This document shows, one piece after another, positions 20,100-33,314 of a stretch of DNA of 64,000 nt. The DNA is from Mikania micrantha. Lineage: Eukaryota > Streptophyta > Magnoliopsida > Asterales > Asteraceae. The DNA lies in the NCBI GenBank assembly GCA_009363875.1, contig CM018691.1, positions 4,216,001 through 4,280,000 on the forward strand, in the 5' to 3' direction. A program made the translations under genes and the position numbers. The stretch's first letter is position 1, and every line of letters begins with the position of its first letter. The notes beneath the pieces were generated by a model. It saw only the letters and a program-made list of their open reading frames with translations. It did no database searches and was not told the origin of the DNA.

Positions 20100-23000
20100 A
20101 TGTTTTCTCAAAATCTTCTAATTTTACAGTCTTCATGTACGATGGCATTATTGTTACTATTCTCTTATTATAATCTTTTGTGTGTTCCTTCACATGCAAC
20201 TGTCACATCAACAAATGTAGCATCTGCTCTTTTGAAATGGAAAGATAGCCTTGATAAACAAAGCCAGTCAGCTCTTTCATCATGGGTTGGAACAAATCCA
20301 TGCCAGAACAATTGGACTGGAATCGGTTGCAGTAACGGATCAGAACGCGTTGTAACAAGCATCAGAGTTCAAAATGTGAACTTAACAGGTACACTTAATG
20401 ATCTTGATACATGGTCGTTGCGTGATCTTGAAACTTTTGATCTCTCATTTAACTTGCTCTATGGCTCCATTCCTTCCAGCATTGGAAACATGTCTAATCT
20501 CAAATATCTAGCACTGGGCACTAATAACTTCTCAGGGGAGATTCCAAATAGCATAGTTAACCTCAGAAACTTAATTGCTCTTAGTTTGTATAAAAACCGT
20601 CTTAATGGTCGTATCCCAAATAGCATAGGTAACCTCGTAAACTTAATTTGGCTTCAGTTGTATGGCAACCGTCTTAATGGTCACATCCCAAATAGCATTG
20701 GTAACCTCACAAAGGTAATTCTTCTTGACTTGAATGCTAATTTTCTTGAGGGACCCATCCCTTCAGAAATTGGGACACTTGGGTTGATCCATAACTTTGA
20801 CCTTTCTAATAATAATCTTACTGGAGTCATTCCTTCTTCAATAGGAAATTTAACCAGTCTTGATTTCTTTTATTTGTATCATAATCAACTTTCTGGATCG
20901 ATTCCACCTGAACTTGCTGGGTCTCGGGATCTCATTGATCTTCAGATTGGCGAAAACCATATCACGGGTACCATTCCAACCACCTTTAAAAATTTCAGTA
21001 GGTTAGGAAGAATGTACTTAAATGATAACTCCATTTCTGGGTCCATTCCAAACTATTTAGCAAATTACACTCAGCTTACAAGGCTGCACTTGGGTCATAA
21101 CAATTTCAGCGGCTCCATACCACCTGAGTTAGGAAAGCGAACCGCTCTTTCAGAATTGAACTTGTTCATGAATAATCTTGTCGGTTTCATTCCTCAAGAC
21201 ATAAATCTAACTAAGATGGAAACATTCTCAGTGTCTTCCAACATGCTCTCTGGTCATTTACCAAACAATATATGTGTCTCTGGTCTTCTTACACATTTCA
21301 CTGTGAATGACAATCTCTTCTCTGGCCATGTACCAAACAGCTTGAAAAACTGTAGCAGCTTATTCAGAGTTCGGCTTGAACATAACCAACTGACTGGAAA
21401 CATTTCTCAATATTTTGGTATATACCCAGTGTTGGACTATATGGATTTGAGTTACAATAAGTTCCATGGGGAGGTGTCCAGTAACTGGGGATCGTGTCCT
21501 AATTTAACTAGCTTAAAGATGTCCAACAACAATTTGTCTGGAAAAATATCTACAGAGCTAGGAAGAGCGACAAATTTAGTCCGGCTTAATCTTTCATCAA
21601 ATCACTTGGTTGGTGAAATCCCAACAAGCTTTGAAAGATTAGGCTCATTGGTGAACTTGTGCTTGAATGACAATAAGTTGTCAGGCAAATTTCCCAAATC
21701 ACTTGGAAATCTGCCTAACTTAGAAGAGCTTAACTTAGCACAAAATTCTCTTACCGGCTCAATTGATGAAACTTTAGGAGAATGCTTAAAGTTAAGGATC
21801 TTGAACTTAAGCAACAACTTCTTTGAGGGAGCCATTCCTGTGCCCATTTCCAAATTGAAAAGCTTAGATTATCTTGACCTCTCTCACAATAATCTGACTG
21901 GGAGTATACCGTCACAGCTTGGGGGTTTGAAGGTTCTACAAACATTGAACCTCTCTCACAATAATCTCTCTGGATCTGTTCCTTCAAGTTTCACTGAAAT
22001 GTTAGGTTTAACCACTGTTGATCTATCTTTCAATCAGCTTGAGGGCCCACTTCCAAAGATGAGAGCATTTGAAGATGCTCCAAAGGAGGCACTTGGACAT
22101 AACAAGGGGCTGTGTGGAAATAACACAGGGTTAGATTGTCCAACAATGCAACCAACAAATCATGGTCATAAAAAGGTTTCATTTGTGATTCTGATCATAC
22201 TTCCTGCATTAGGAATCATGCTGCTCGTAGTTTTTATGGCGGTTGCATTCTTCTGTCTCCATAAAAGAAACCCCAATCTTGAAAACGTTAGGCCACAAGA
22301 GTCAAGAGCAAAACCATTTACCATTTGGAGTTATGATGGGAAAATGGTGTATGAGAGAATCATTGAAGCCTTGAACGACTTCGACTCGAGGCATGTTGTT
22401 GGGGTTGGTGGGTATGGAACAGTTTATAAAGCAGAGCTGTCAAGTGAAGTTTATGCGGTGAAAAAGATCCATGCAACAGAAGATGGTGAGATGCAAAATC
22501 TCAAGAGTTTTGAAAACGAGATCCGAGCATTGACAGAAATACGTCATCAAAACATTGTCAAACTCTATGGATTTTGTTCACATTCGCGTCATTCGTTTTT
22601 GGTGTATGAGTTCTTGTCAGGAGGGAGCTTAAGGAACATACTGAATCACATGGAACAAGCTGTTGAATTTGATTGGAATAAAAGGGTGACCGCGGTTAAA
22701 AGCATCGCAAAGGCCTTATCATACATGCACCATGATTGTTCACAACCGATCATCCATAGAGACTTATCAAGCAACAATGTTTTATTCGATTCAGAGTGGG
22801 TTGCTCATGTATCTGATTTTGGCACCGCCAGGTTGTTAAAGCCGGACTCATCCAACTGGACTTCATTCGCTGGAACCTTTGGTTACATTGCTCCAGGTAT
22901 ATATAATTCAGCTGGCTTCCAACAAATTAAATTGCATGTATTCACAAGACCTTTTTATTAACTTTTTTATTGTTTTTTTTTTTTTTTGCAGAACTTGCAT

Positions 23001-23263
23001 ACACTATGGAAGTGAATGAGAAGTGTGATGTTTACAGCTTTGGTGTAGTAACACTAGAAGTTATAATGGGTAAGCATCCAAGAGACATGCTCCTCATCAC
23101 ATCCATAGATGACATGAATGCCATATCTCACACAGAAATTTTGGAGGTTGCATTCTCATGCGCGAAAAAGAGCCCTCAATGTAGGCCATCAATGAGAGAT
23201 GTTACTCTCGACCTCTTATCAGGAACGCATGCAGCTAAAAGGCCCAACAAGATACCCAAGTGA
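20100..23263 (+). CDS. LRR receptor-like serine/threonine kinase, MIK2-like (LRR-XII group)
   Basis: Two exons, 20100-22896 and 22992-23263, joined across a 95-bp GT-AG intron (gtatat...ttgcag) that splits a Glu codon; 1022 residues. Order: hydrophobic signal peptide (second Met at 20142 also plausible), LRRNT cap with NPCQNNWTGIGC, about 22 LRRs, transmembrane helix near 695-722, then kinase. Kinase motifs: GVGGYGTV near 768, YAVKK, HRDLSSNN near 886, SDFGTAR near 907, and APE rebuilt by the splice. The class perceives extracellular peptides at the plasma membrane; MIK2 itself recognises SCOOP peptides, but ligand is not inferable here. Compared with the paralogue at 61833, 19 codons (57 bp) are missing in the C-lobe after TEIL, removing an RLPPP-type segment. 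The kinase may be weakened. Confidence 0.85.
22897..22991 (+). other. Intron of receptor kinase gene
   Basis: GTATATATAA donor, a long T tract and TTTGCAG acceptor. Splicing restores GYIAPELAY, the activation-segment end expected in kinases, which supports the exon choice. Confidence 0.85.
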
Positions 23264-24840
23264 GCGTTGTACAGAGGAATATTGTTTGCTTTCAGTAAAT
23301 ATCTTAATATGTACACTTTCATTTCATATATAAATAGCTAGCTTGCTTGTTTTCTTTGTTTTGTTGTTCTATATTCTATGTATCTTTTTCTTAGTATGTG
23401 AACTTCCTTTAATTTGCTTGTATTAAGATGCTAAAAAATATAATGTTATCACAAGATTCATATATCACTAGAAAAAAATAATTTCCTACTCACATTTTTT
23501 GTCTGAAATGCGTCAAAATCACTATTTTCAATACATTTGTTTTGGAAAATATCTCGTAGGAAATAATTTCTGTCAAAGTTACAAAACATGCTTTGTTGAC
23601 ACGTTTTTTATGAAAATTTTACATTGAAAGTTCCAAATCATTTCTTACGCAATTTCCTAATTATCATTATTAGGATTAACTGTATTAATAATACTAATTT
23701 TTATTTAAATGTTTATATTTTTTGCTATATATTTATGACAACTTATTTTTATTTAATTAGTTTTTTTTCATTTTTATAATACGTTTCTATTGAAACATAA
23801 TGTTAATTTAATTATTATTAGGGTAAATTGTAGATATAGTTCTTGCTATTTGCTAGTATTTCACTCTTGGTTTATATTTTATAAATAAATTACTCATTCA
23901 AAATCTTTAAACATTTGTAACACATACAACCCTTAGATTTCAACATCTTAATGTGTCATAACCTTTTAATGGTTAAGACTTAAGAGATAACCTTAAGTCA
24001 GAGAGGTTAAGAGACTGTCCGTTAATTTTATATCTTAACTATTCAGACTTAAGTGTACCTTTTAACTATTAAGAGGCAGTCTCTTAATGACCATTAATAG
24101 GCTGGCTACCAATCAGCCTCTTATTACCTAGATTTCTTGTGACATAAAGACTATATTTGTTATAGATGATTAAAAATTGAGACTATATGGGTAATTTATG
24201 AAACCTAGGGACTAAAAGGGAAATACATGCAAACCACATGAACCATTTCAACAATTTACTCTTATTATTTTTCGTAGTTTACCACACATTTCAGCAGCGA
24301 CTCTCCGGCGTCATATTACGAACAAAGCAGGGTTTCTCTGACTCTCCGGCATCATATTACGAACAAAGCAGGGTGTCTTCGGCACTGGCAGTCAGCCTTC
24401 GGCAATTTTGATTTGGCCATCAGGCATAAGCCTTATGTGATTTTGGTTCATCCAAGAATTACATATTCGATAATCGATCAGGCCATCAATACGTAATATT
24501 CTATATGTCTATTTAATTCAATAGTTTAAGGTATATTTATTTTTTATATTTTTTTTATTGTCATACCATTGTCGTACCTGTATCTTAAATTTTTTAGTTT
24601 TGTCGTTTCCCGTATCCCTGTGCCCCAGTCCCATACCCGTATTTGTGCTACTTAGATAGGAAGGCAAGAGAGTTGAGAGTGAGTAGGTACGTTTTGCTTT
24701 ATATATTCTATTATGACTTAAATCACAAGGTGGGTAATTTTTTTTTTACTTTTTTTAATAACACTCAAGTTGTTAATATTAATTCAAATATTTGTTAAGT
24801 TTATAATTTGATCTCTGGTTTACATTTAACCTCTACCTTA
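23264..24840. other. 3' flank of receptor kinase; no gene seen
   Basis: AT-rich DNA with a probable 3' UTR directly after the stop. 23930-24120 has several ttaagag/cttaa inverted motifs of MITE type without clear ends. A small tandem duplication lies at 24300-24372. Confidence 0.5.
24300..24372. repeat. Tandem duplication, about 41 bp
   Basis: gactctccggcRtcatattacgaacaaagcagggt occurs twice, separated by six bases. Confidence 0.85.
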
Positions 24841-24882
24841 GTGGTGTAAAATGTTGGAGATTCAACCTCATTGTACCCAAGA
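24840..24882 (-). pseudogene. Copia gag-pol pseudogene, third segment
   Basis: On the minus strand the bases left of the Gypsy TSD read AGLGYNEVESP, matching the conserved (G)LGYN motif downstream of the Copia zinc knuckle region. With the 4.9-kb Gypsy element removed, it continues directly from the segment at 29823-30317. Sequence beyond about 24840 is not recognisable. Confidence 0.5.
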
Positions 24883-24887
24883 CCAGC

Positions 24888-25210
24888 TGATAAGAGTTCT
24901 AGTCAGCCGGTTCGGGTTTTTTCACGTCGCAAATCCAAACAAGTTAAACCGGAAGTTACAATGGATCAGATGGAGCTCGTATATTCTAATATGTTTAATC
25001 CATTTAACTGGGTTTAAGGGAAGTGGAAGTAGTGGGTCGTTATTTTCCAGTTTTTTAGTTCTTTGGTTTATTAGTATTAGTTTGGATGTTCTTGTTTTTC
25101 TTGTCTTTGTTAATTTGAATTATCGTATGTAATTGGAGATATCCCCTCTCGAAGTGGGAGTAGTAGTGAAAATCCTCTATCCTTGTTCATTTATATTTCG
25201 AGTTCTATCA
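24888..25210 (+). repeat. 5' LTR of Reina-like element
   Basis: Starts TGATAAGAGTTC and ends GTTCTATCA; pairs with 29495-29817. The following bases, attttcgttccattgtcggg, hold the likely primer-binding site; the tRNA was not identified. Confidence 0.9.
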
Positions 25211-25233
25211 TTTTCGTTCCATTGTCGGGAACA

Positions 25234-28200
25234 GTGATGATGGTGCAGACCCGGAGTGAAGGAAACGCGTCAAATCCAGACCCCGTCATAGCCCAGTTAG
25301 CGGCCATAGCCGCCTCTTTCGAAAGTTTGAAGGCCGAAGTTGCCGCCCTCAAAACCAATTCTGATACACGGGGAAAAGGAGTTGGAAGCAGACAACATGA
25401 TGATGTCGAAACTTCGTGAAATCACAATCGGCTTTTCAGAGCTTATAATAAGATCGATTTTCCCATTTTTTCAGGAGGAGACCCCCGTGGGTGGGTTCTC
25501 AAAGCCGAGAAGTATTTTAGATATTACCAGATCCTAGAGGAGGAGCAAGTCGATGTAGCCTCAATGCATTTGGAGGGAGATGCATTCGATCTGTTTTCAT
25601 GGTTGTCCACTGACCAACCAATTCAGTTTTGGGATGAAATGATGCATGCTTTTCAACGAAGCTTTGGACCCGCAGAGTTTCAAAACTCAGACGAGCACCT
25701 ATGTAGTATCAAACAGACTGGCACGGTACAGGAGTACAAGCAAGAGTTTGCTAAACGCTCTCCCAGAGCGCCCAATTGGCCCGATCATTGTCTCCTTGGT
25801 GTCTTCCTAATCAGTCTGAAGGAAGAACTTAAGGCAGATGTCCACATACACAAGCCACGAACGGTTTACAAGGCGATGAGTCTGGCGTTGGAGTATGAAT
25901 CTAAGGTAACATACCAGCTGAAGCCCTAAAGGATCGAATTGGGTTTAACCCCAAACGAATCACCCCACGACCACACCCCAACCTACCACCACAAACCAGC
26001 CCAACAATTCCTCCAAAAACCCTCCTCGGCTCACTGAAACTGAAAAACAAAATCGAATCCTACGGGGAGAGTGCTTTCGCTGTGGAGATAAATATGGACC
26101 GGGGCATCGATGTAAAGTGGGGACTTTCAAATTGCTGGAAACTGAGACTGAAGGAAACTCTGGCGGTTGTAGAAGGTGAAGCTGGGGAAGCAAATGATGA
26201 GATAGCAGAGATTAGCCTTCATGCCATTTTGGGCAAATCCCATGCTACAACCATGAAAGTCCACGGTAAACTCAATAATGTGGAGGTATTGATCTTGATT
26301 TGATAGTGGGCCAACCCACAATTTCATATCAGACACTTTGGTCCGAGAGATGCAGCTAACCACCCAATTTGTGACACCTTTTGGTGTGCAAATTGGCAAT
26401 GGGGATATAATTCGTTGTAGCCAACTTTGTAAAGATATCACTTTACTGATGTGAAGTTGACTCAGGATTATTATCCTTTTTCAATAGGAGGGGCTGATGT
26501 TGTACTCGGCATTCAGTGGTTGTCTTCCCTCAATACTATTCAAGCAAATTGGAACGAGATGTTTCTCATATTTACCATTGATGGCCGAAAGTACACACTA
26601 CAGGGAGTATCTTCAACAGCTTTCCAACACCTCACCCTTGAACCTGAAACCCTATTGGACATACCAGCTGATATCAAACCATTGATCAGCAAGTTTGATA
26701 AAGTATTCCAAGAACCCACATCGCTACCTCCTTTTCACACCCAATACCATTCAATCCCCGTTTTACCCCATTCCACTCCACCTAACATCCGTCCCTACCG
26801 GTACCCCCATTCCCAGAAGGCTGAATTTGAAAAACAGGTTGAAGCCTTACTCTCTGCTGGGTTCATTCAGCCTAGCAATAGCCCTTTTTCCAGCCCTGTT
26901 TTGCTGGTAAAGAAAAAGGATTCCACTTGGAGAATGTGCGTGGACTATAGGGCCTTAAACAAGATAATAATACCTGACAAGTACCCAATCCCCACTATTG
27001 ATGAGTTGTTGGATGAGCTGAATGGGCCTATGGTTTTCTCCAAGTTAGACCTTCGATTGGGTTACTATCAGATTAGGGTTAATGAGGCAGACATTGAGAA
27101 GACAGCCTTTAGAAAACACTCGGGGCACTATGAATTCAAGGTAATGCCCTTTGGTCTCACTAATGCCCCTTCTACATTCCAAGCCATCATGAATGACTTA
27201 TTCCGACCCTACCTGCAGAAATCTATTATGGTTTTCTTTGATGACATCCTAATTTACAGCCCTAATTTGCAACAGCACCTTGTTCATTTACAAACTTTGG
27301 ATTTACTTGGTCAAAATTGTTTCTTTGCTAAGCTCACCAAATGTTGTTTTGGGCAGTCCCAAGTTCTCTTCCTTGGGCATATTGTTTCTGCTGAGGGTGT
27401 ATGCTGAGGGTGTACAGGTTGACCAAGATAAGGTGACTGCTATTCAGTCTTGGCCCGTTCCGACTAATGTTCGAGAGGTAAGGAGATTTTTAGGCCTCAC
27501 TGGTTACTATAGACGATTCATCCGTAATTATGGTATAATTGCTCGACCTCTTCCCTACTTACTAAGAAAGATGGCTTTGTATGGTCTAAAGCTGCCCTGT
27601 CAGCTTTCAATACTCTGAAACAGGCTCTTATGACAGCCCCAACACTTTGTCTGCCTGATTTTTCTAAAACCTTCACTATGGAGTGTGATGCTTCTTCCGA
27701 TGGAGTGGGGGCAATCCTTACTCAAGATAAGCACCCTATTGCCTACTTCAGCAAAGGTTTTTCCCCATCTAACAGATTGAAGTCAGCCTATGATAGGGAA
27801 CTACTTGCTTTGGTGCTTGCGGTACAAAAGTGGAACCACTACCTAATGGGCCATCATTTCTTGATCAAAACTGATCATTATACCCTTAAATTCCTTTTGG
27901 AACAAAGGGTAACTACTACTGAGCAACAACGTCTTCTCCTTAAATTGATGCCCTATGATTTTTCTATCATTCACCGCAGTGGTTCGGAGAATAACTCGGC
28001 TGATGCTTTATTGAGGAGACCTCACTTTTTCGCAATTTCTTTGCCTCCCTACTTAGATATTGCTAATATAAAAACTGCTCTTACTCAAGACCCGTTTACA
28101 GCTCAAATTATCGATCAATTGTCTCGAGATCCTTCTACTTATCTAGATTATCTTATGAGTGGTCAATTATTGTATCATAAAGGGAGAATGGTAGTTCCTA

Positions 28201-29624
28201 ATGTTGCTGATTTGCGGGAGAAACTCATCATGGAAGCTCATGCCACAACTACAGCTGGCCATGGAGGATTTTTGAAGACTCTTAAGCGAATATCAGTTCA
28301 ATTCTATTGGCCTAATATGAGCAGAGATATCCGTTTGTTCGTCCAGAAGTGTGTCACTTGTCAGCACCAAAAATAAGACACTTTATCACCGGCGGGGCTG
28401 CTACAACCACTTCCGATTCCTCAACAGATTTGGGAGGATATTTCCCTTGATTTCATTACAGGATTACCTGTTTCTAACAGGTTGGATACTATTTTGGTCG
28501 TGGTGGATCGACTAAGTAAATATGCTCACTTTTTAGCCTTATCTCATCCGTTTACGGCCAAAAGTGTTGCTTCTTTATTCTGTAAAGAAATCGTGAGGCT
28601 GCATGGATTTTCACTTTCCATTGTTTCAGATCCGAGTAATTTTTGGCAGGAACTCTTTCGTTTAAGTCAAACGAAACTTAGTATGAGTACTAGTTACCAT
28701 CCTCAAACAGATGGCCAAACGGAAGCGGTAAATCCATGTGTTGAGGCTTATCTCCGTTGTTTTGCTAAGGAACAACCAAACAAATGGAGTCAATTTCTAC
28801 CTTGGGCCGAATACTCTTACAATACAGGATATCATACTTCCACAGGTACCACTCCATTCATGGTAGTTTATGGTCGGCCACCTCCTCGTTTGTACGAGTA
28901 TGTTGCAGGTGAAACTACAAATGCTGAGTTGGAATCCCAACTTATTAATCATGATGACATGTTGAAGTTATTAAGATCTAATTTGCAAAAGGCGCAGGAC
29001 AGAATGCGAACTCGGGCAAATCTAAAAAGGAGGGATCTCTCATTTGAGGTTGGCGATTTTGTTTTCCTAAAAATTGAACCTTATAGACAGAAAAGGTTAG
29101 CCAAATGACGTTTTGAAAAGTTATCTCCTCGGTTTTTTTGGACCTTATTGTGTTAAGCGCAAGGTGGGAAGTGTGGCTTATGAATTGGAATTGCTAGATG
29201 ATGCCCGGATTCATCGAGTCTTCCATGTGTCGGTGCTGAAATTAGCTTGTGATTATGTTCCCACTAATGCTATTCCTCCTTTGCCTCTCACTAAGGATTG
29301 GGAATATGATTTACAACCACATTCAGTGGTTGCACATCGCTGGGTTGATGAAGATGGTATTAGAGTGCTTGAGCTGTTGATTGAATAGAAACATCGACCA
29401 TTGGAGGAGGCCACTTGGGAGCTTATGATTTGTTTGCAGCCCAATTTCCTTATTTTGGCCTTGAGGACAAGTCCGCTTTTGAAGGGGGAAGTATTGATAA
29501 GAGTTATAGTCAGCCGGTTCGGGTCTATTCACGTCGCAAGTCCAAACAAGTTAAACCGGAAGTTACAATGGATCAGCTGGAGCTCGTATTTTCTAATATG
29601 TTTAATCCATTTAACTGGGTTTAA
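25234..29624 (+). pseudogene. Reina-like gag-pol polyprotein, multiply broken
   Basis: Gag starts at MMVQTRSEGN (25237 region) and continues in shifted frames (25490-25926, HLEGDAFDLF). The zinc finger CFRCGDKYGPGHRC lies near 26070. A protease-like region with a stop in place of part of the DSG site is near 26298. RT is at 26451-27407 (VFFDDILIYS), RNase H at 27630-28000 (CDASSDGVGA), integrase finger at 28230-28376, integrase core at 28482-29108 (HPQTDGQTEA), and a chromodomain-like tail at 29113-29624. A 13-bp tandem duplication at 27389-27414 causes one frameshift; TAG at 29386-29388 replaces an expected Trp. The last frame runs into the 3' LTR. Not autonomous. Confidence 0.85.
27389..27414 (+). 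repeat. 13-bp tandem duplication inside RT
   Basis: TGCTGAGGGTGTA occurs twice in direct succession (27389-27401, 27402-27414). Thirteen extra bases shift the frame, splitting RT from the following segment. Confidence 0.9.
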
Positions 29625-29817
29625 AGGAAGTGGAAGTAATGGGTGGTTATTTTCCAGTTTTTTAGCTCTTTGGTTTATTAGTAGTAGTTTGGATGTTCTT
29701 GTTTTTCTTGTCTTTGTTAATTTGAATTATCGTATGTAATTGGAGATTTCCCCTCTCGAAGTGGGAGTAGTAGTGAAAATCCTCTATCCTTGTTCATTTA
29801 TATTTTGAGTTCTATCA
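29495..29817 (+). repeat. 3' LTR of Reina-like element
   Basis: Matches 24888-25210 over its full length without visible indels; ends CTATCA before TSD CCAGC. The pol reading frame (SIDKSYSQPVRVYSRR...) continues about 40 codons into it. Confidence 0.9.
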
Positions 29818-29822
29818 CCAGC

Positions 29823-30322
29823 CTTGTGTTTTTACACAATTTGTGAGTCCTCAGTCATCTTGAGAAGTCTCTCAAATTTGTCACCCTGACTTAGGAACTT
29901 ATCACGGTATAGCAGTAGTAAGTCTTTCAAGCAGGTTATTAATCTGGCGCTTATAGTTTGCCTCTTCATGTTTGACACTTGAAACCGCTTTCTCTAAAGT
30001 TTCAATTGTTTATTTGTAAGTCTTTTCTACTTTAAAAAATTCTGCTTTAACTACATGTATGGACTCAAGCTCCCCACAAACTCGTGCATTAAATCGTTTG
30101 TAAGCATTTAGTTTTCAATAAACTCAGGTGTACACATGTCATGAGTTACCTTGAAAGTATGTCTTGAGTTGTTGGCCATGAGTGCAATGTTGGAGGTGGA
30201 AGCATACTCCGCTTTAAAGCTCCAATCAGAAAAATCACTATGCTCAGCGAAATTTGCATTGTTTGATTGATGAGTGTTTGTTGGTTGCTGGGTTGGCTGG
30301 TTGGTGGATGCAACTTGATTTC
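29823..30322 (-). pseudogene. Copia gag pseudogene, middle segment
   Basis: On the minus strand, after the other Gypsy insertion, the frame continues QVASTNQPTQQP and then DWSFKAEY...IALMANNS. This is the DWS(F/Y)xAE...ALMA signature that follows the zinc knuckle in many plant Copia gag proteins. Stops appear after PEFIEN and repeatedly afterwards. Segment 30318-30322 is the TSD ATTTC of the neighbour. Confidence 0.65.
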
Positions 30323-30617
30323 TGATACAAAACACAAATTCACAGATAATTACGATTGATGGAAAGCTTTTATTGAATCTCAAAATAGAAATCAAGAAGG
30401 ATGAAGAATCACCCTCTCGGTTACAACTCTCTCTCACTCTGAAAATCAGAGGAGCCCACCAATAACAAACTCACGCCTGACTCATGACTCCCTCTAAATC
30501 CACTATATATTCTATAACATAACACTTTAATGAGTATTGCCTATTTTACCCTTTCTAGTATACACATGTAATATAGGAGGTTTATAAGTGACCTCCCTAA
30601 CCTCACTATTTGTATCA
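30323..30617 (-). repeat. 3' LTR of second Reina-like element
   Basis: Matches 38135-38433 nearly throughout, including cagataattacgattga and ggaggtttataagtgacctc. The pol frame extends about 30 codons into it, ending at 30527. Confidence 0.9.
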
Positions 30618-33314
30618 ATACCCGTGTCTTCTTTTAAAGTCTTGACCTCAAGACTTAAAAATGGAAACTGCACCTTCAGCCATTCACTTATAAAAGCTTC
30701 TTCCCAAGTAGCTTCTTCTAGCAACTGTTTTTCCCACTGGATTAACCATTGTTCCACCTCTTTTTGTTCCTCTTTTATCACCTGCACATCCAAAACCTTG
30801 TAGGGCATTAACACTTCTTCTGTCTCCATATCCAAATCAATAGGGAAAGAAGGTTCTGCTGGACCCTTAATAGCCTTCTTTAGCAGAGAAACATGAAAAA
30901 CCGGGTGCACTTTAGAGGTAGAAGGCAATAGCAGTTTGTAAGCAACAGGTCCCAAAGCTTCCAAGATCTGAAATGGGCCAAAAAAACGAGGTGCCAGCTT
31001 GCGGTAGGGTTTAAGTTTAACATAGACTCAATCTCCTTCCATAAATTTCACTTCCCTGCGGTGTTTATCTGCATTAGACTTCATTAAAGATTGAGCCCTC
31101 GCCAAATGGTGTTTCAACAGTTGTAATGCAGCATCCCGATCCTTTAACTCTTGTGCAACAGCTTCCACTCTAATTTCCCCTGTCCATAGTGAAAAATGGT
31201 AGGAGGGCGGCGACCATAGACAATTTCAAACGGGGATAAACCTGTCGAAGCATGAAATGTTGAATTATACCAGAATTCCGCCCACGGTAACCACGTTTCC
31301 CATGTTTTTGGTTTATCAACAGCAAAGCAACGTAGATAGGCCTCTAAACAATGATTTACAACTTCGGTTTGGCCGTCAATCTCTGGATGGTGCGCAGAAC
31401 TCATGTGTAACTTAGTTCCTTGCAAACAAAAGATCCCTTGCCAGAATTTACTGATAAATAGCGGGTCACGGTCACTGATAATGCTTTTTGGAATGCCATG
31501 ATGGCGTATGACTTCTTTCACAAAGACCTATGTGATTCCTTTAGCTGTATAGGGATGTTTCACTGCCATAAAGTGAGTGTATTTGGAGAGCCGATCCACC
31601 ACGATGAATATAACATTGCAGCCCTTTGACAACGGCAGTCCTCCGATGAAATCCATGGTCAGATCCTCCCAAATTGCTTCTGGGATGTCTAGTGGTTGTA
31701 ACAGCCCACCAGGCATAACTGTACTGGCCTTACATCGTTGGCACACGTCACAAGCTTTAACAAAATTCTTGACCGTAGAGGTCATGCCCGGCCAGTAGAG
31801 ATTTGCAGCAATCCGTTGGTAAGTGCGATAATAACCCGAGTGGCCCCCGGTTGTAGTTGTGTGAAACTCGTGCAGAAGGTCTTGTAAATACTTGGACACC
31901 GCCGAAATGACTAGGCGGTTTTTAGAAAACAGAATTCCATGTTGAATGGAAAATCCCGGGTACTTGGATTTTGGGAAAAATTCTCCTTCAATTTTTGAAT
32001 ATCCAGGTCCTGTTGAGCTTCAGTTATAAGTTTAGCACCTTGTACCCATATTGGTCCCGAACTTAAAGTTGCTAACTGCCCAAATTCAGCTTGTCTTGAG
32101 AGGGCATCTGCAGCTCGATTACTCCTTCCAGGTTTGTATTGGATCTCAAAGTCGTACCCCAACAATTTAGCTACCCGGAGTGGTTACCCTTTGTTGTAGT
32201 AGAAACTTCAAACTTTTCTGGTCTGTATAGACGATGAAACGTGTTCCCAGTAAGTATTGCCTCCAATGTTGTACTGCTAAAACCAATGCCATCATTTCCC
32301 GATCGTACGCGGACTTAGAAAGGTTGCGGTCGCTTAACCCTTTACTGAAGAATGAAATAGGCTGCTGTGTTGCATGAGAACAGGCCCCAATTCCTCTTCC
32401 GGATGCATCACATTCAATCACGAAAGGTTGAGAAAAATCGGGCAAGGTAAGTACTGGTGCTGTGACCAGTGCTTGCTTCAATTGCTCGAAAGCCTGTTGT
32501 CTGACCACAAGAAGGCATTCTTTTTGGTCAGGTCAGTAAGGGGCTCGTAATGCTACCATAGTGTTGGATGAACTTGCGATAATATCCTGTAAGACCCAAA
32601 AAACCTCTTAAGCCATTAATGGAGGTAGGAGCTGGCCAATCAACCACTGCTTGAACCTTGATTGGATCCATAGCCACTCCTTTTCCATCAATGATATGCC
32701 ACAAATACTCCACCTTCGTTTGACCAAATGAACATTTTTGTTGATTAAGGACCAAAACATTGTGTAATAAAATCTGGAACACAGCTGTTAAATCAGCCAC
32801 ATGTGTTTCCCAAGTAGGGCTATATATGAGGATGTCATCAAAAAATATTACCACTGAGTATCGAAGGAGGGGTTTAAAAAGATCATTCATGACCGATTGA
32901 AACGTGGCAGGTGCGTTCATGAGCCCAAAAGGCATCACCAAGTACTCATAATGGCCCTCATGTGTCCTGAAGGTTGTCTTTGCTACAATATTTGGGTGCA
33001 TCCTAATCTGGTTGTAACCAGCTTTCAAATCCAGCTTAGAAAAATAGAAGGCACCATGTAACTCATCCAACAATTCCTCCACAACTGGAATGGGAAACTT
33101 GTATGGGACTGTCACCTTATTGAGAGCGCGCGATAGTCCACACACATCCGCCCCGAATTGTCTTTTTTACGAACCAAAATCACGGGGCTGGAACAAGCAC
33201 TATGACTTGGCCGAATCATTCCCAGATTTAACAACTCTTGCACCTGTCTTTCGATTTCATTTTTTTTAACATGTGGGTAGCGGTATGGGCGTACTGCCAC
33301 AGGAGTGTCGATGG

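Larger units (their letters stand above)
24888..29817 (+). mobile_element. Reina-like Ty3/Gypsy element with both LTRs and TSD
   Basis: 323-bp LTRs at 24888-25210 and 29495-29817 (TGATAAGAG...CTATCA) differ at about 13 positions by eye (near 4%). They are flanked by a perfect 5-bp TSD CCAGC (24883-24887 and 29818-29822). A purine tract gaagggggaagtat precedes the 3' LTR. Short LTRs, total length 4.9 kb, zinc finger CFRCGDKYGPGHRC and a C-terminal chromodomain-like region suggest the Reina chromovirus clade. Inserted into a Copia gag pseudogene. Confidence 0.9.
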
